From Lophius americanus (Eukaryota > Chordata > Actinopteri > Lophiiformes > Lophiidae): a DNA stretch of 64,000 nt. Positions within the stretch are counted from its first letter, which is position 1. Every line of letters starts with the position of its first letter. The notes beneath the pieces are model-generated. The model made no database searches, was not told the origin of the DNA, and saw only the letters and a list, made by a program, of their open reading frames with translations. Shown in pieces: positions 47,769 through 57,860 of this stretch. A program made the position numbers and the translations under genes. Where the stretch lies: NCBI GenBank assembly GCA_037951165.1, contig JBBDHG010000014.1, positions 7,208,001-7,272,000 of the forward strand. The letters run 5' to 3'.

Positions 47769-48194
47769 AAGCCCTATTCTCACAGGATTAGTATTACTAG
47801 AGGACATCTTGTGAAAGAACAACCCCACGTCTGTGTTTTATGTCGTGTGTGTTTCGTGCACCCCATGCTATGAGGATAAATCTTGTTTACACAGTGGTAC
47901 GTTGCAGAGATAAGCAAAATCTGTATTTTACTTGAATTAACTGACATTATCCCCACAGTTGTGATGTCAAGGCTCTGTGTAGCATCCACGAAACATGAGT
48001 TGTGCGTTGCTGTGTCCGTCATCCGTCATCCGGTTTTGCTCTTCTGCTGGCTTAGAGCCTCTTCTTTCTAAGACCGGGAAAGAAGCAGAAAAGCAGGAAA
48101 AGAAAACAGAACAAAAACAAATTCAGCCCCAAAATCACTTTGATTTTTAAAATGATCACATGACCTCTGTGTGGAATTTTAATTCACAGAATAC

Positions 48195-48270
48195 TAGTAA
48201 GTGGTACGGTGGTGCAGTGGGTAGGAAGGTTCCGGGTTCAAGTCCAGCTTTTTCAGTTTTGGGTTTGTAC
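48195..48270 (+). repeat. tRNA-like head fragment of a SINE or abundant repeat
   Basis: GGTACGGTGGTGCAGTGGGT then AGGAAGGTTCCGGGTTCAAG then TCC has A-box-like and B-box-like parts. Confidence 0.5.
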
Positions 48271-48279
48271 ATTCTTTCT

Positions 48280-48800
48280 GAAGCTGGGTTTAAATGGACA
48301 GTTTTCTTCTTTCAGAATGAGAAGGCGCAAAAGGGACCAATGGTTTTTTCTGCTACTGTGATACTTTTAATGAAGAAACAGCTTGATAATAACTCAGGTC
48401 TACTCCTATAGCCTACTGGAAACACGAGAGTGGGTGGGAGAGATGAAAAGGCGTTCAAACATTAAGTTGTTATTGAGGCTGTGTTAACTCACTAGAAATG
48501 TTACGTTTAAGTCAACATCATCCTAAGTGAAAGCAGAAACTCCTCATCATGTACTAAATCACTTTCACAGAGGTCTACCTACTCTGAAATGCATTCAGTG
48601 TTTCATTATACGTGAAGTCAGTGGTTCTGATCCACTTTTGTTGTTGTAGGATTTATCCTTATAATGGGTGTCTTATACGGCTTCGGTCTGTCACGGCTTC
48701 ATTCCGAAAGGACTTCGACTACACTCCTGTAAAGGAATGAGATCTCAATCGGAAGGGTTCTCTCATTCGGAAAGGGGTGTGTTGCGGCTTTTTTCTTTCA
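48280..48800 (+). mobile_element. DNA transposon, GTTTACATGGA family, copy inside another TIR element
   Basis: GGGTTTAAATGGACAGTTTT begins it. AACAGCTTGATAATAACTCA, TTTCACAGAGGTCTACCTAC, GATCCACTTTTGTTGTTGTA and CCTGTAAAGGAATGAGATCT run in the same order and orientation as in 28935-29815. The copy is about 360 bp shorter than that one. Confidence 0.7.
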
Positions 48801-49644
48801 GCCCCCCGCACGCCCTTATCTGGACAAAAAATGAATAAAATCAAAAGTCATTCGCTTGGGTTATATTGAAACAATCATTAGAAATTACTAAACGTCTCCA
48901 GGCTAAACTAGTCCTGTGTGAATAGGGCTTAACAGATGTAACAGGTATGCAAGCAGATCAAAGAACTCTCCGACATATACAATGACATGACAATATGAAC
49001 ACACACACATTATTCCAGTTACGATCATTGTTTGCTTTGGCTTCTACTATACAGCAATAAAGCCTTATAATGGAATTATTTTGTAGAAGTACTGAAGATT
49101 TCATTCCAGAATGAATACCTAACAACATGGAATGCATGTTCCTAAAAATACAAACTCTTTCCAAAACTCAAGCCGATTGCATTACCAACATATATCAAAA
49201 GTCCTGACACACGAACAGGATCTAATTTTCAGTAACGCATTTTTTGTCTATGCTTCAAAGAGTTCTCAAACAGTCCAGGTTCATACACTGAAATAGTCTC
49301 GACTAAAGTGAGAGGATATGAGTCTCTAAATTGGAGGAGATACTTAGTTCAGGAGGGTGATGGATGGACATTAGTGTGGATAGCATCAGTGCTGTTCCGT
49401 ACATCACTGTCATGTAACAAACAATATGAACACCCTTTTGAAAGCTGCCTAATGAGTGGAATAACTTCAGACCATTTTACTATCAGTGATGTACACACAT
49501 CAGTAATGCCTCTTTGAAGACAGACACTTCCCTGGGCAAACAGATGGAAACATGTACATTTGCTATTCAAGTACAGCTTTTTCAAATAAGGTGGTCTGAA
49601 ATCAAATTTAATTAGAATTCCAGAAAAACTAAGATTCGGCAGCA

Positions 49645-49920
49645 TGTGGTAGAGGCCAGCAGAGAGGGCAATAGAATCCGGCAAAGAGGGTAGTAGAGTC
49701 CAGCAGTGAGGGTAGTAGAAGCCAGAAAGAGGGTAGTAGAGGCCAGCAGTGAGGGTAGTAGAAGCCAGAAAGAGGGTAGTAGAGGCCAGCAGTGAGGGTA
49801 GTAGAAGCCGGCAAGAAGGTAGTAGAGGCCAGCAGTGATGATTAAAGAGGCGAGCATTGAGGGTAGTAGAGAACGGCAATCAAGGTAGCAGAGGCCAGTA
49901 GAGTAGTAGTAGTAGGTAGG
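49645..49920 (-). repeat. 21/22-bp minisatellite with 43-bp dimer
   Basis: Units AGGGTAGTAGAGGCCAGCAG then TG (22 bp) and AGGGTAGTAGAAGCCAGAAA then G (21 bp) alternate in the middle of the array. The edges are degenerate. A 176-codon frame on the minus strand (49349-49879) arises because the unit lacks stops in that direction. Confidence 0.92.
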
Positions 49921-51104
49921 GGAGGACAAAAACGTGGTAGTACAGGCAAGCAGCAATATTAATGAAGGATGATGACAACTACAGGGTTGTATGGTTTTGT
50001 CTCTACCCTCTAACTATGCAACACAGCTGACAAGAACGAGCAATGATGAAATGTGTAAAAGTGTAAGAAAAGACTTTCCTCACATTGAAAATAAAATGGC
50101 TTTGAACAAATTTTGATTACCATTGGACAAGCAGAACCCAAATAGTTGCATACCATTCTCAAAATTAGCTTTTTGCATGTAGTTTGAATTAAGAGCAAGT
50201 GCATGAGGGCGGTGCATCAAGTAGCTCAGGTTACCAATTGACAGCAAGTCACATTAACCTCCATCTCTCTCTCTCTCTCTTGCTCTCTTTAAAATCCTGA
50301 AAATTTAATATTTGATAGTTATGATATCATAATAATGTATATTAAAAATATTAAAACGTCAAAAACTACTTAAATGTATATTAAGTCATTAAGTGTAAAA
50401 TACTATTCGTGTATAATATTCTATGGCAGTTTCAAGGGGGGTATGTTTTACATACTCAAAGAGCACGTGAGTAAAGTCTGAAGTATAACACAAGGGTAGT
50501 GTTTGGTAGATTCTTTTTGGTTCTTTCCCTTCTTGTTACCCATATTACGTGTTAACTCAGTCTGCCCAGTAACAGGCAAATCCAAATAATTCCGGCAGTT
50601 CAAAAGTTAGAGCTTTGAAATAACATTTTAAAAAGAAAAGGGCTCCTACAGCTTGGCCACATTGGTTCAGAGAAATATCAGCAGAATAGGATTAATGACA
50701 TCTTCCCACTGGCCGACCACCTTGTTGTAATTCAACATAATTGAAAGGTGTGTAATTACTGCAACATAACTTCATGCGGGTGCATTTGTGTATAAATAAA
50801 CAAACCTAATTTACTAGCATGCTACCTACGCTAGCAGGACAGGATAACCAACGTCATTTCTGCATGTTCCTTCAAGTGTCTGCTCCACTCACCTACCTCT
50901 GTTGCTGTTTTTAAAAGTCTTTCATCTCCCCACTCACTCTCAGCCTATTTTCCTCCTAACATACCGAAATGGAATCACTCCACGTATAAAACAGAGGGCA
51001 ACGGAATGTTGTTTGTCAAAGACAGTCAGTAGGATTGTTTCAACAAGATTTTCAGCACACAAATATGCTGAAATTACTTTAAAGTTTAATACACAAGCAA
51101 ATCC
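49921..51104. other. Mostly single-copy DNA
   Basis: A (CT)n run lies at about 50262-50286. Otherwise unassigned. Confidence 0.4.
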
Positions 51105-51360
51105 CTGTGGCGTCAGTGGGCAGCACTGTTGCCTCAAAGGGAGAAAGTTCTGGTATCAAATCCACCTTAGAAACTGGAGCCTTTCTGTCTGGAGTTGGCA
51201 TGTTCTCCCATGTGTTTGCGTGGGTTCTTCGTGGGTACTCCAGGTTCTTCCCACGGTCCAAACACATGTAATATAGGTGAAGAGGTGACTCCGAATTGGT
51301 GTTTGTCTCTATGTGTCAGCCCTGGGTTGAACTGGCAACTTTTCAACAGTGTTCTCCCCC
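51105..51360 (+). repeat. Abundant fish repeat, partial copy with head
   Basis: GTGGCGTCAGTGGGCAGCAC then TGTTGCCTCAAAGGGAGAAA is the head; GGCATGTTCTCCCATGTGTT, TTCCCACGGTCCAAACACAT and TATGTGTCAGCCCTGGGTTG follow. The 3' tail is missing. Confidence 0.75.
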
Positions 51361-51852
51361 ATAAAGATACCCACCCTTGATACTGCTCCCACCATACAAC
51401 AGCATTACTGCACCATTTGATGATTAAACAGTTGATGTCATAATTACATATATACATTACCTTAAATCCAGAAATTGGAATTACAGATATAAATAAGATT
51501 AACATTATGATGCATTTACACGCAGAAATGAAACAACGAACAAGAAAAGAAGAAGACAGAAAATGATTTAAAAATTCAGCTGTATAATCTTGCGTCATCA
51601 GCCAAAGACTCATAAGTAGTGACCATTTTTTTTAAATAAGTTCCTATATAAGAAAAAAAATTCTATAACAAATATTCTCTAACCCCAAATGATGTGTAAG
51701 GTTTCTAATCCACATCTTAGGTGTAAGAGGACATTTCTCCTTCATTCAAGGAACACAGGCTATGTTGCTAGACAAGATCCAAATGCTATCATATTTTTGT
51801 TTGGTGAAAAATATTTATATCTTGTGAAGTAACTCCAAATAAGAAGAAGGAA
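51361..51852. other. No gene or repeat recognised
   Basis: AT-rich. Confidence 0.4.
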
Positions 51853-52076
51853 AAAAAATCCTTTATTAGTCACATACAGCCATACACAGTACAACATAGT
51901 GAAATTATTTCTCTGCATTTGACCCTGAGGGAGCAGTGGGCAGCCCCTGTGAAGCTATGGTATCAGGGTCTTGCTCAAGGACCCTATGACAAGTAGACCC
52001 TGGTGGGATGTGAACCAGCTACCTTCTGATCTTCTGATTGGGAGATGGCTGCTCTACCCACGGAGCCACAGCCGTC
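51853..52076 (-). mobile_element. tRNA-derived SINE, full length, well preserved
   Basis: On the minus strand: GGACGGCTGTGGCTCCGTGG then GTAGAGCAGCC (A-box-like), CTGGTTCACATCCCA (B-box-like), CTTGAGCAAGACCCTGATAC, GTCAAATGCAGAGAAATAAT, TTCACTATGTTGTACTGTGT and a T-rich end after AATAAAGG. The same family as 37681-37905. The tRNA-like head is too altered to be a functional tRNA. Confidence 0.85.
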
Positions 52077-52624
52077 CAAATACTTCCGGAAAAAAACAAA
52101 AAAAACGGAAATGTTAATGTGTTCTGGTGCGTCTCCGACCAAGACCTAACAGGAAAATACGCCGACAGTGTCCGACGTGGTTTTGATAGCAAAGCATGGG
52201 CGAAAGCCACTGCTTTTCTAACATGCTTCAGTTTTCGCCTCGTCCTGAGCTATTCAGCAATACGCACAGTACTTTGTCCTGTCATTAACAACAGTTCAAC
52301 TAGTCCCTACATGTACATTAGCTCTTGATACATCTTTAAGTTGTAAGGTATACTGTGTTAAACAGATTTGGTGCGTGAATGACATTACTGATAACCACAC
52401 GCAATGCCCTTTGACCTTGTAGCGGAAGTGACATAGGCTTTTATTGAGTCATTTGGATAGCGCCACAAAGGATTTTTCATATGCATAGTGTGCTAAAAAA
52501 GGAGATTGAACTGATCTCTATCAAGACTGGCAATGCAAATTAGATGCATGTCATCATTTTACTGAACATATCATTTTAGGCCTCTTTTATGATACTTCAA
52601 CATTTCGTATCCTGCAACAGTGCC
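52077..52624. other. No gene or repeat recognised
   Basis: Unassigned; no tandem repeat. Confidence 0.4.
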
Positions 52625-52672
52625 CACAACCCTGAACACGATAAGCAGTTACAGAAAATGGATGGATAAGCA
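52625..52672 (+). repeat. 3' tail of abundant fish repeat
   Basis: AACACGATAAGCAGTTACAG then AAAATGGATGGATAAG. Same ending as at 3-36. Confidence 0.65.
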
Positions 52673-52789
52673 TTATATTGCTGTAACCCTAATGTCACCA
52701 CACACCAATTAGTCATAAAAGTATATCCACTGACGAGGTAGATCAGAATAAACTGAGATGCGATGTATTTGCTGGGAACTGTATATTTA

Positions 52790-52915
52790 AAATTATAAAA
52801 ATACTACGTGACTCGGTGACCCTGACCCTAAATTGCCCATAGGAGTTAATGTGAGTCTGAATCAGTGTTTGACAATAACACTGATTCAGTGTCTGTCTCC
52901 TTGTGTAACAAATCA
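52790..52915 (+). repeat. Abundant fish repeat fragment containing a hairpin
   Basis: GTGACTCGGTGACCCTGACC, CTAAATTGCCCATAGGAGTT, AATGTGAGT and later TGTCTGTCTCC follow the family text, but the stretch between is replaced by a 13-bp perfect hairpin (52857-52889: CTGAATCAGTGTT, 7-nt loop, AACACTGATTCAG). Confidence 0.6.
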
Positions 52916-53339
52916 AGGAATATTACACTATTATGCAGCTCTGAACATTATGGCATTCATGCTTTCATATACTATTTTACTAAAATTGCATTCATGGGCT
53001 GAGATGAATGAAGCATAATACGGGCCAGACTTCACTCTAAATATATAGCAACTACAGTGTAGTTCTACAATGAAAAAAACTGTACTGTAATAACCTTCCC
53101 CTTGTCCTCGCCTCTCTGTTCATAATCTAAACAAGACTAAACAAGTCCCACACTCATCAAACACTCATTTCCTCATGATGATGCGTTTAATATGAGGCTG
53201 CATGATATCTGGTTCAGGCAAACGGAGTAATCTCACTGTGTTATAAACCAAATCAAAAACCAAATACAAACTTTCACAACATTAACTCTTTGTCTTAACC
53301 ATAAACCTGAAGTGTGTCACCATAAATTGTTTGGATTGT
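52916..53339. other. No gene or repeat recognised
   Basis: AT-rich, no repeat recognised. Confidence 0.4.
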
Positions 53340-53620
53340 ATCCAGCAGATATAAGTTAACGGAGGGTGCATGTCCCAACACTTCCTTTGTTGATCATATT
53401 TGTGATCCCATTTCGGTCTAATTTGCATATAATTTGCATACTATTTGCATCTTGCTTATGTGATGGCTTCAGCTGCACAGTACAGTTATGCAGGGAAAAG
53501 CCCTCTGGCTGTTAAACAGCCAGGAAGCATAACAGCAGATGGTGGAGAGCCTGCTTGTCAAGGGAGGGAAACCACACCAGGCAGCTGAACTGAAGAGAAC
53601 AGATGAATTCATAATCAGTG
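53340..53620. promoter_or_regulatory. Candidate regulatory block with three octamers and a hairpin
   Basis: Unique sequence with ATTTGCAT at 53421, 53432 and 53443 (spacing 11 and 11 bp), an AACAGCAGATGGTGGAG E-box stretch, and a 9-bp perfect inverted repeat at 53505-53523 (CTGGCTGTT, A, AACAGCCAG). ATTTGCAT is the classic octamer bound by POU-domain factors. Whether the block is active is not shown by sequence. Confidence 0.3.
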
Positions 53621-53774
53621 AACTATGCACTAATCTATTCTTCTCTGCACACCAGTACAGTTTGGTCAGACTCTATAGCTGATCTACAGGTAGAATGCAC
53701 AAGAGAATATGTTTCAACATCATGGAAATCATAATCAGGTTCATAAGAAAAAATTATTTTGGAGTTGAAGAACT

Positions 53775-53960
53775 GGCTAAGGGCCGGTTTACATGTTAAA
53801 GGTTTTCATGTAAAATTATTTAAATTTGAGCTTTTTGGCCTTTTGATTTAACAAAAACCAGAATTTGCATGGCCAGAAAATACAAACTTTGGAAAACAGG
53901 TTAGAGAATGGAGTTTGTAACCACAGGATCCAGACTTTAAAAATGTTTGAATTATTTCCA
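53775..53960 (+). mobile_element. hAT-like element fragment
   Basis: GGGCCGGTTTACATGTTAAA then GGTTTTCATG, and later GTTTGTAACCACAGGATC, resemble the end of the 54585-55080 element. Ends uncertain. Confidence 0.35.
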
Positions 53961-54235
53961 CTCCAGGAGAAATTCATGTGACGCTGTGGCACGAAAGCCT
54001 ATCTGCATTGGGATTCTCCAGATGTCATACGTCCATACGTCAGTAGGACGTTAATGGAGATTTAGGGGATTCTCATCGTAGGTGTCTGTCTCCACCTCTA
54101 GATGGTGTTGCGAATGTTGTGTTTACTTTGATCAAGGTAAAAAACAGAGTGAAATAGGGGATTTCGTGGGTTTGTTTAACTAGCAGAAGTGATCCCGGGT
54201 TACACCAGCACAACAAAAGAGAGGCTAAATGTGCA

Positions 54236-54262
54236 GCGCGTGTGGTGTGAACACAGCTTAAG
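54236..54262. mobile_element. Isolated hAT-like terminus
   Basis: GCGTGTGGTGTGAACACAGC then TTA is a typical right end of fish elements that begin TAAGCTGTGTTCACACCA. No matching left end was found. Confidence 0.35.
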
Positions 54263-54584
54263 TGTCAATGGGCTGGAGAAGCAGCTCTATGTCTCTTTTA
54301 TAACCTTATAGTACTAGGCATGTTCCATTGAGATTAAAAATGTCTTTTTGAGGAGCGTCCTGGCAAAACGAGCATCCTGTCTTTCTCCAAGTTCAGTACG
54401 GACTTAGTATCTGTCTTTACTCAGACAAATCACACACTGTTTACTGTTTGCTGAAAAACAAACCTGTTCACAACACAATTTATAAGGAAGGCGAGACGGT
54501 GGACCCACACAGCGGGAGGGCATGGTTTTAGTGTTTTATTGTATCATGGTGGTGTTAGGAAGGAAAACAGTTGTGATAGCCTAA

Positions 54585-55080
54585 GGAGCTGTTTACATGA
54601 AAACATTAAAACTGTAAATTTTGTTGCACTTTGACCATTTGTTTACACAACAATGGTGTTTTGTGGCTTGAAAACGCAATTTTTTTTAATACTGAATGCC
54701 AAGTGTGATTTTTTTTTGAAACGGCACTATTTCCGGGTTCATATCAACTAGTAAAACACTTGGAAGTTCCGAAAATGGTGACGTAACAGTCCGTCTTCAC
54801 TCGCGGCTATTACGATTTCAGCGTAATAGCCACGCGAAAACCCAACAACATCAAAAACAACGTCGGACTGGTTTTAAGTTTATTAAGTTGTTACTGGTAT
54901 AAGTAAAGATCATCTACACTTCCTGTTGGTCTTTTTCAAATCATACCACCAAATACTGGCCTGGTTTACAAACTACAGCGTTTTCAGGCGTATTACATAT
55001 GAGTACGAGGATCATTTTCACAGAATTGTCATTTGAACAAGGAATTTTTTTAAACGCAGAAAATGACTTCCATTCTTTAG
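54585..55080 (+). mobile_element. hAT-like non-autonomous element with central hairpin
   Basis: Left part TTTACATGAAAACATTAAAA, GTTTACACAACAATGGTGTT and GGTGACGTAACAG. Right part ACTTCCTGTTGGTC, TTACAAACTACAGCGTTTTC and AGGATCATTTTCACAG. A strong hairpin in the middle (54801-54837) pairs GCTATTACG with CGTAATAGC and TCGCG with CGCGA around a 2-nt bulge. Fragments of the family are at 20325, 26665, 31655 and 53775. Confidence 0.6.
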
Positions 55081-56014
55081 CTGAAACTGTATATTGAAAA
55101 AAGTCACCTAAAACTCAAATATTTCGAACTTTGTGCAGTATTCTTAACAGTTTTTCTTTTCCATTACTAAACTTAAATAAATGTTCTTGAAGATAAATTA
55201 AACTGAACATAATTTATCTGAAACGAATCATTAACAAACCAACCATCAATTAACTAACCAACCAGCACAGCGAGTGATTCTCCTGCTAGCTATGTCTGAC
55301 AGAATGCTGAGCATGTCATGTTGAGAAGAATGTGGTTCCCTCTGTAAAAGCTTGCAGGATGTGACCAAATCAAGTCAAGCACTAAATTCCAAACTCCAGC
55401 AGCAAAACCACAGCATTAACCTGCTGACCCAAAGTGGAAGCAGATAAAAACAAAGGAGACAATGCGGACATATGCATCTCCTCGTGTGCACACTCTGATA
55501 AGATAGCATTCATTTCTCTTGTGCCACACCATCTGTGGGAAACTACAAGGAATGTGCTATCACTTCCCGCAGTGCATTCTCTCACCAGCAGACAGGCAGT
55601 TTGTGAGCTAGTTCATTCCTGCCCATACGGGCAGACAGGAGGCTCGGCCCACAAAACTCCAACTCCAGCATGTGGGGAAGGTTAATTTTAAAAGCTACCG
55701 GGGCAAACATGGTGTCAGTCAAAACAGGTTCAGATGACAAACGTGGGCTGGATTTAAAAGACTGTCTCTAAACAAAGACACTTTTAAGGCTGTAATAAGG
55801 CATGGCTAGAAGTCTTTAATGCTCAGACAGCATAGCTCACTGTCAGCGGAGGAATGCCTTCATACCCTATGATACCCTCTCTTCCTACTTTTGTAAATTT
55901 AAAAAGCTTGTGGAAAGCTTGAGCGTTTAAAGGGATCTTCTTCACTTCTTTTGACTCACCACCCACACAACCGAAAGAACAAAGGCGGCAACTACCTTGG
56001 TTTCAGTGCAACTG
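55081..56014. other. Single-copy DNA, no gene recognised
   Basis: No repeat recognised. A TTTAAAAGCTACCGG stretch at about 55687 and a pair of overlapping short frames (55382-55685) have no known match. Confidence 0.4.
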
Positions 56015-56560
56015 CTTTAAGGGTGCGGTGTGTAAAGTTTAGGAGTGCCTTTTGAAATATAATAGAGATAACTATGATTTTGATAGAGTTGAATCAGCTA
56101 AACATTTTTTCATAGCATTACCTTATGAAACTGGTTTTATGTGTTGTGCTTCCATGTTTGTCAGGTAGCCAAAATGGACAAACAGACCACTGGCTCCAGA
56201 GAGTCCTTTTTGAATTTTAAGGTTTCAGTGCTGAAAGACAATGCAGAAACACTTTGCTTCTAAAAGCCAACATTGCAGAAGGTCACTAATAAGTTGTTGC
56301 TGCATGTTTTAAGAAGTTTGTGAATTTTCTGATCCCACAATTTGAAAAACACAAAAAGAAAAAGAAACAACAGCTCATGAAACATCGCCATCCTGTCAAA
56401 GATGGGGGACCATGAAGACCCAATTCCTGAAGCTGTTGAGAAATAACCTGGCGGTGTTCACTCAGTCCACCCCCATGATTCAACTCAGAAAGCCACAGGA
56501 AACGAGAGTTGTAACTCCACTAGCGGGCGCATTTCCTCCGTGGCAGTGGGACACAAACAG
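56015..56560 (+). mobile_element. Fish interspersed repeat (GGTGCAGTGTGTAA-type)
   Basis: Starts TAAGGGTGCGGTGTGTAAAG then TTTAGGAG. GCCAAAATGGACAAACAGAC, CACTGGCTCCAGAGAGTCCT and GTAACTCCACTAGCGGGCGC fit the order of a widespread fish repeat whose inner part includes AGAATGGACAAACC and CACTGGCTCTAGAGAG. No coding frame. Confidence 0.55.
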
Positions 56561-56774
56561 CTCTGGGCAAGCTTCTCAAATAGTTTAATTTGCCAAGAGT
56601 GTATTTCCAGTTCACCTACTGGCACATCTTTAGTTAAGAAAGGAAGCTAGTCAAGTATTCCTATAATCCTTGGTAGCAATGACTTCATGAATTTCTTTAA
56701 TGACAAAATGAAAGAAATTATGGCAATTATATTAGCTATGCTAATCCACTTTCTTCCATTTCTCTAGGGTCGGG

Positions 56775-56985
56775 CTGTCAGGACTGCAGGGATCCCAGGT
56801 TAATAATAACAATAATAGTAATATTAAATTTAAAACTAACTTATGGGGAAATACTAAATAATAATAATAATAAGTGTAATCATCTTCCTGACCATCTTGT
56901 AATCAATGGACATCGAGCAGGTCCACAGCAGCAGATGCAGTCACCAACAATGTGACCTTACAGGGTGACAAGTCTGCCTGAAGAA
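56775..56985 (-). mobile_element. L2/Maui-like LINE 3' end, minus strand
   Basis: The reverse complement reads CTGGGATCCCTGCAGTCC at one end and TAAGGTCACATTGTTGGTGA then CTGCATCTGCTGCTGTGGAC at the other, the same as 57620-57810 on the plus strand. It lies head-to-head with the plus-strand copy at 57000-57860. Confidence 0.7.
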
Positions 56986-56999
56986 AATTTACCCTTAGT

Positions 57000-57860
57000 C
57001 AGCAACTATCTGTCACAAATAATCGATCTGTTTTTAAAATTCATGCTCAGACCACAATCCTTTTAAATAACGTTAATCAAACCACTTCTTAAAAAGCCGA
57101 CCCTTGATCCAGAGACTTTAGCAAGTTACAGACCGATATCTAACCTTCCCTTTCTCTAAAGTCATAAAGAGAGTTGTGGCCGAACAATGGTGTTAGTTTC
57201 TGCATAACAATAGTTTATTTGAGGATTTCCAGTCTGGTTTCAGAGTTCACCATAGTACAGAAACAACAAATGTTGTCAAGTTATCTTTGATTATCTTTGA
57301 TTATCTTTGATCAGAATATGTCCTTTCACTCCCACATAAAACAGATTTCTAGGACTGCCTTTTTTCATTTGCGTAATATTTGTAAAATAAATAAAATAAA
57401 ACTTTCCTTTATATTGAATCTTATAATCAAGGCTGGCCTAAGCTAGCTCTTAGCTTAGATGCTATTGGTTTAGACAGCTAGGAGATCTCCCCTGATGCAC
57501 TGAGCTTTTCGCTCTTCCTCGCTCAAGGTCCCTCTTTACATATCCCTCTCACTTTAATCTATGTTAATGGATTAAATGCATGTTACTAACTTTATTTCTT
57601 CCCTGGAGTCTTTGCGTTTTCTCGCCCTGTAAGGTCACATGGTTGGTGACTGGTTCTGCTGCTGTGGACCTGCTTGATGCCCACTGACTACAATATGATC
57701 ATGATGACAATTACAATTATTATTATCATTATTATTGTATAGAATTTCCCCATAAGCTATTGGTAAATGTTATCATATTACTTAAATTTTTGGGATCCCT
57801 GCTGCCGCCGCGGCCCAACACTGGAAAAGCAGAAGAAATTTGATTACCTTAGCTGATACC
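57000..57860 (+). mobile_element. L2/Maui-like LINE, internally deleted
   Basis: Three separated blocks in one orientation. First, part of the polymerase domain: PLLKKPTLDPETLASYRPIS then NLPFLSKV, and NNSLFEDFQSGFRVHHSTET (57080-57270). Second, FHSHIKQISRTAFFHLRNI (57310-57370). Third, the C-terminus and 3' untranslated region from 57405. The segments between have been lost. A decamer TTATCTTTGA repeats three times at 57281-57310 at the first junction. Several stops and frame shifts are present. Confidence 0.8.

Larger units (their letters stand above)
47769..48930. mobile_element. DNA transposon with about 30-bp TIRs, host of nested insertions
   Basis: The left end AAGCCCTATTCTCACAGGAT then TAGTATTAC matches the reverse complement of the right end, AAGCCCTATTCACACAGGAC then TAGTTTAGC, at about 25 of 29 bases. 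Target duplication is not clear. The 1.16-kb interior lacks a transposase frame. It includes a repeat-head fragment (48195-48270) and a copy of the GTTTACATGGA family (48280-48800). The TIR style fits hAT or related elements. Confidence 0.6.

Noticed and set aside
49349..49879. 176-codon open frame on the minus strand
   Set aside because: Most of it is the 21/22-bp minisatellite, which lacks stops on that strand in several frames. No domain is recognised.
51853..52076. Functional tRNA gene
   Set aside because: The tRNA-like region is part of a SINE with a body, tail and other copies. The stems needed for a cloverleaf are degenerate.
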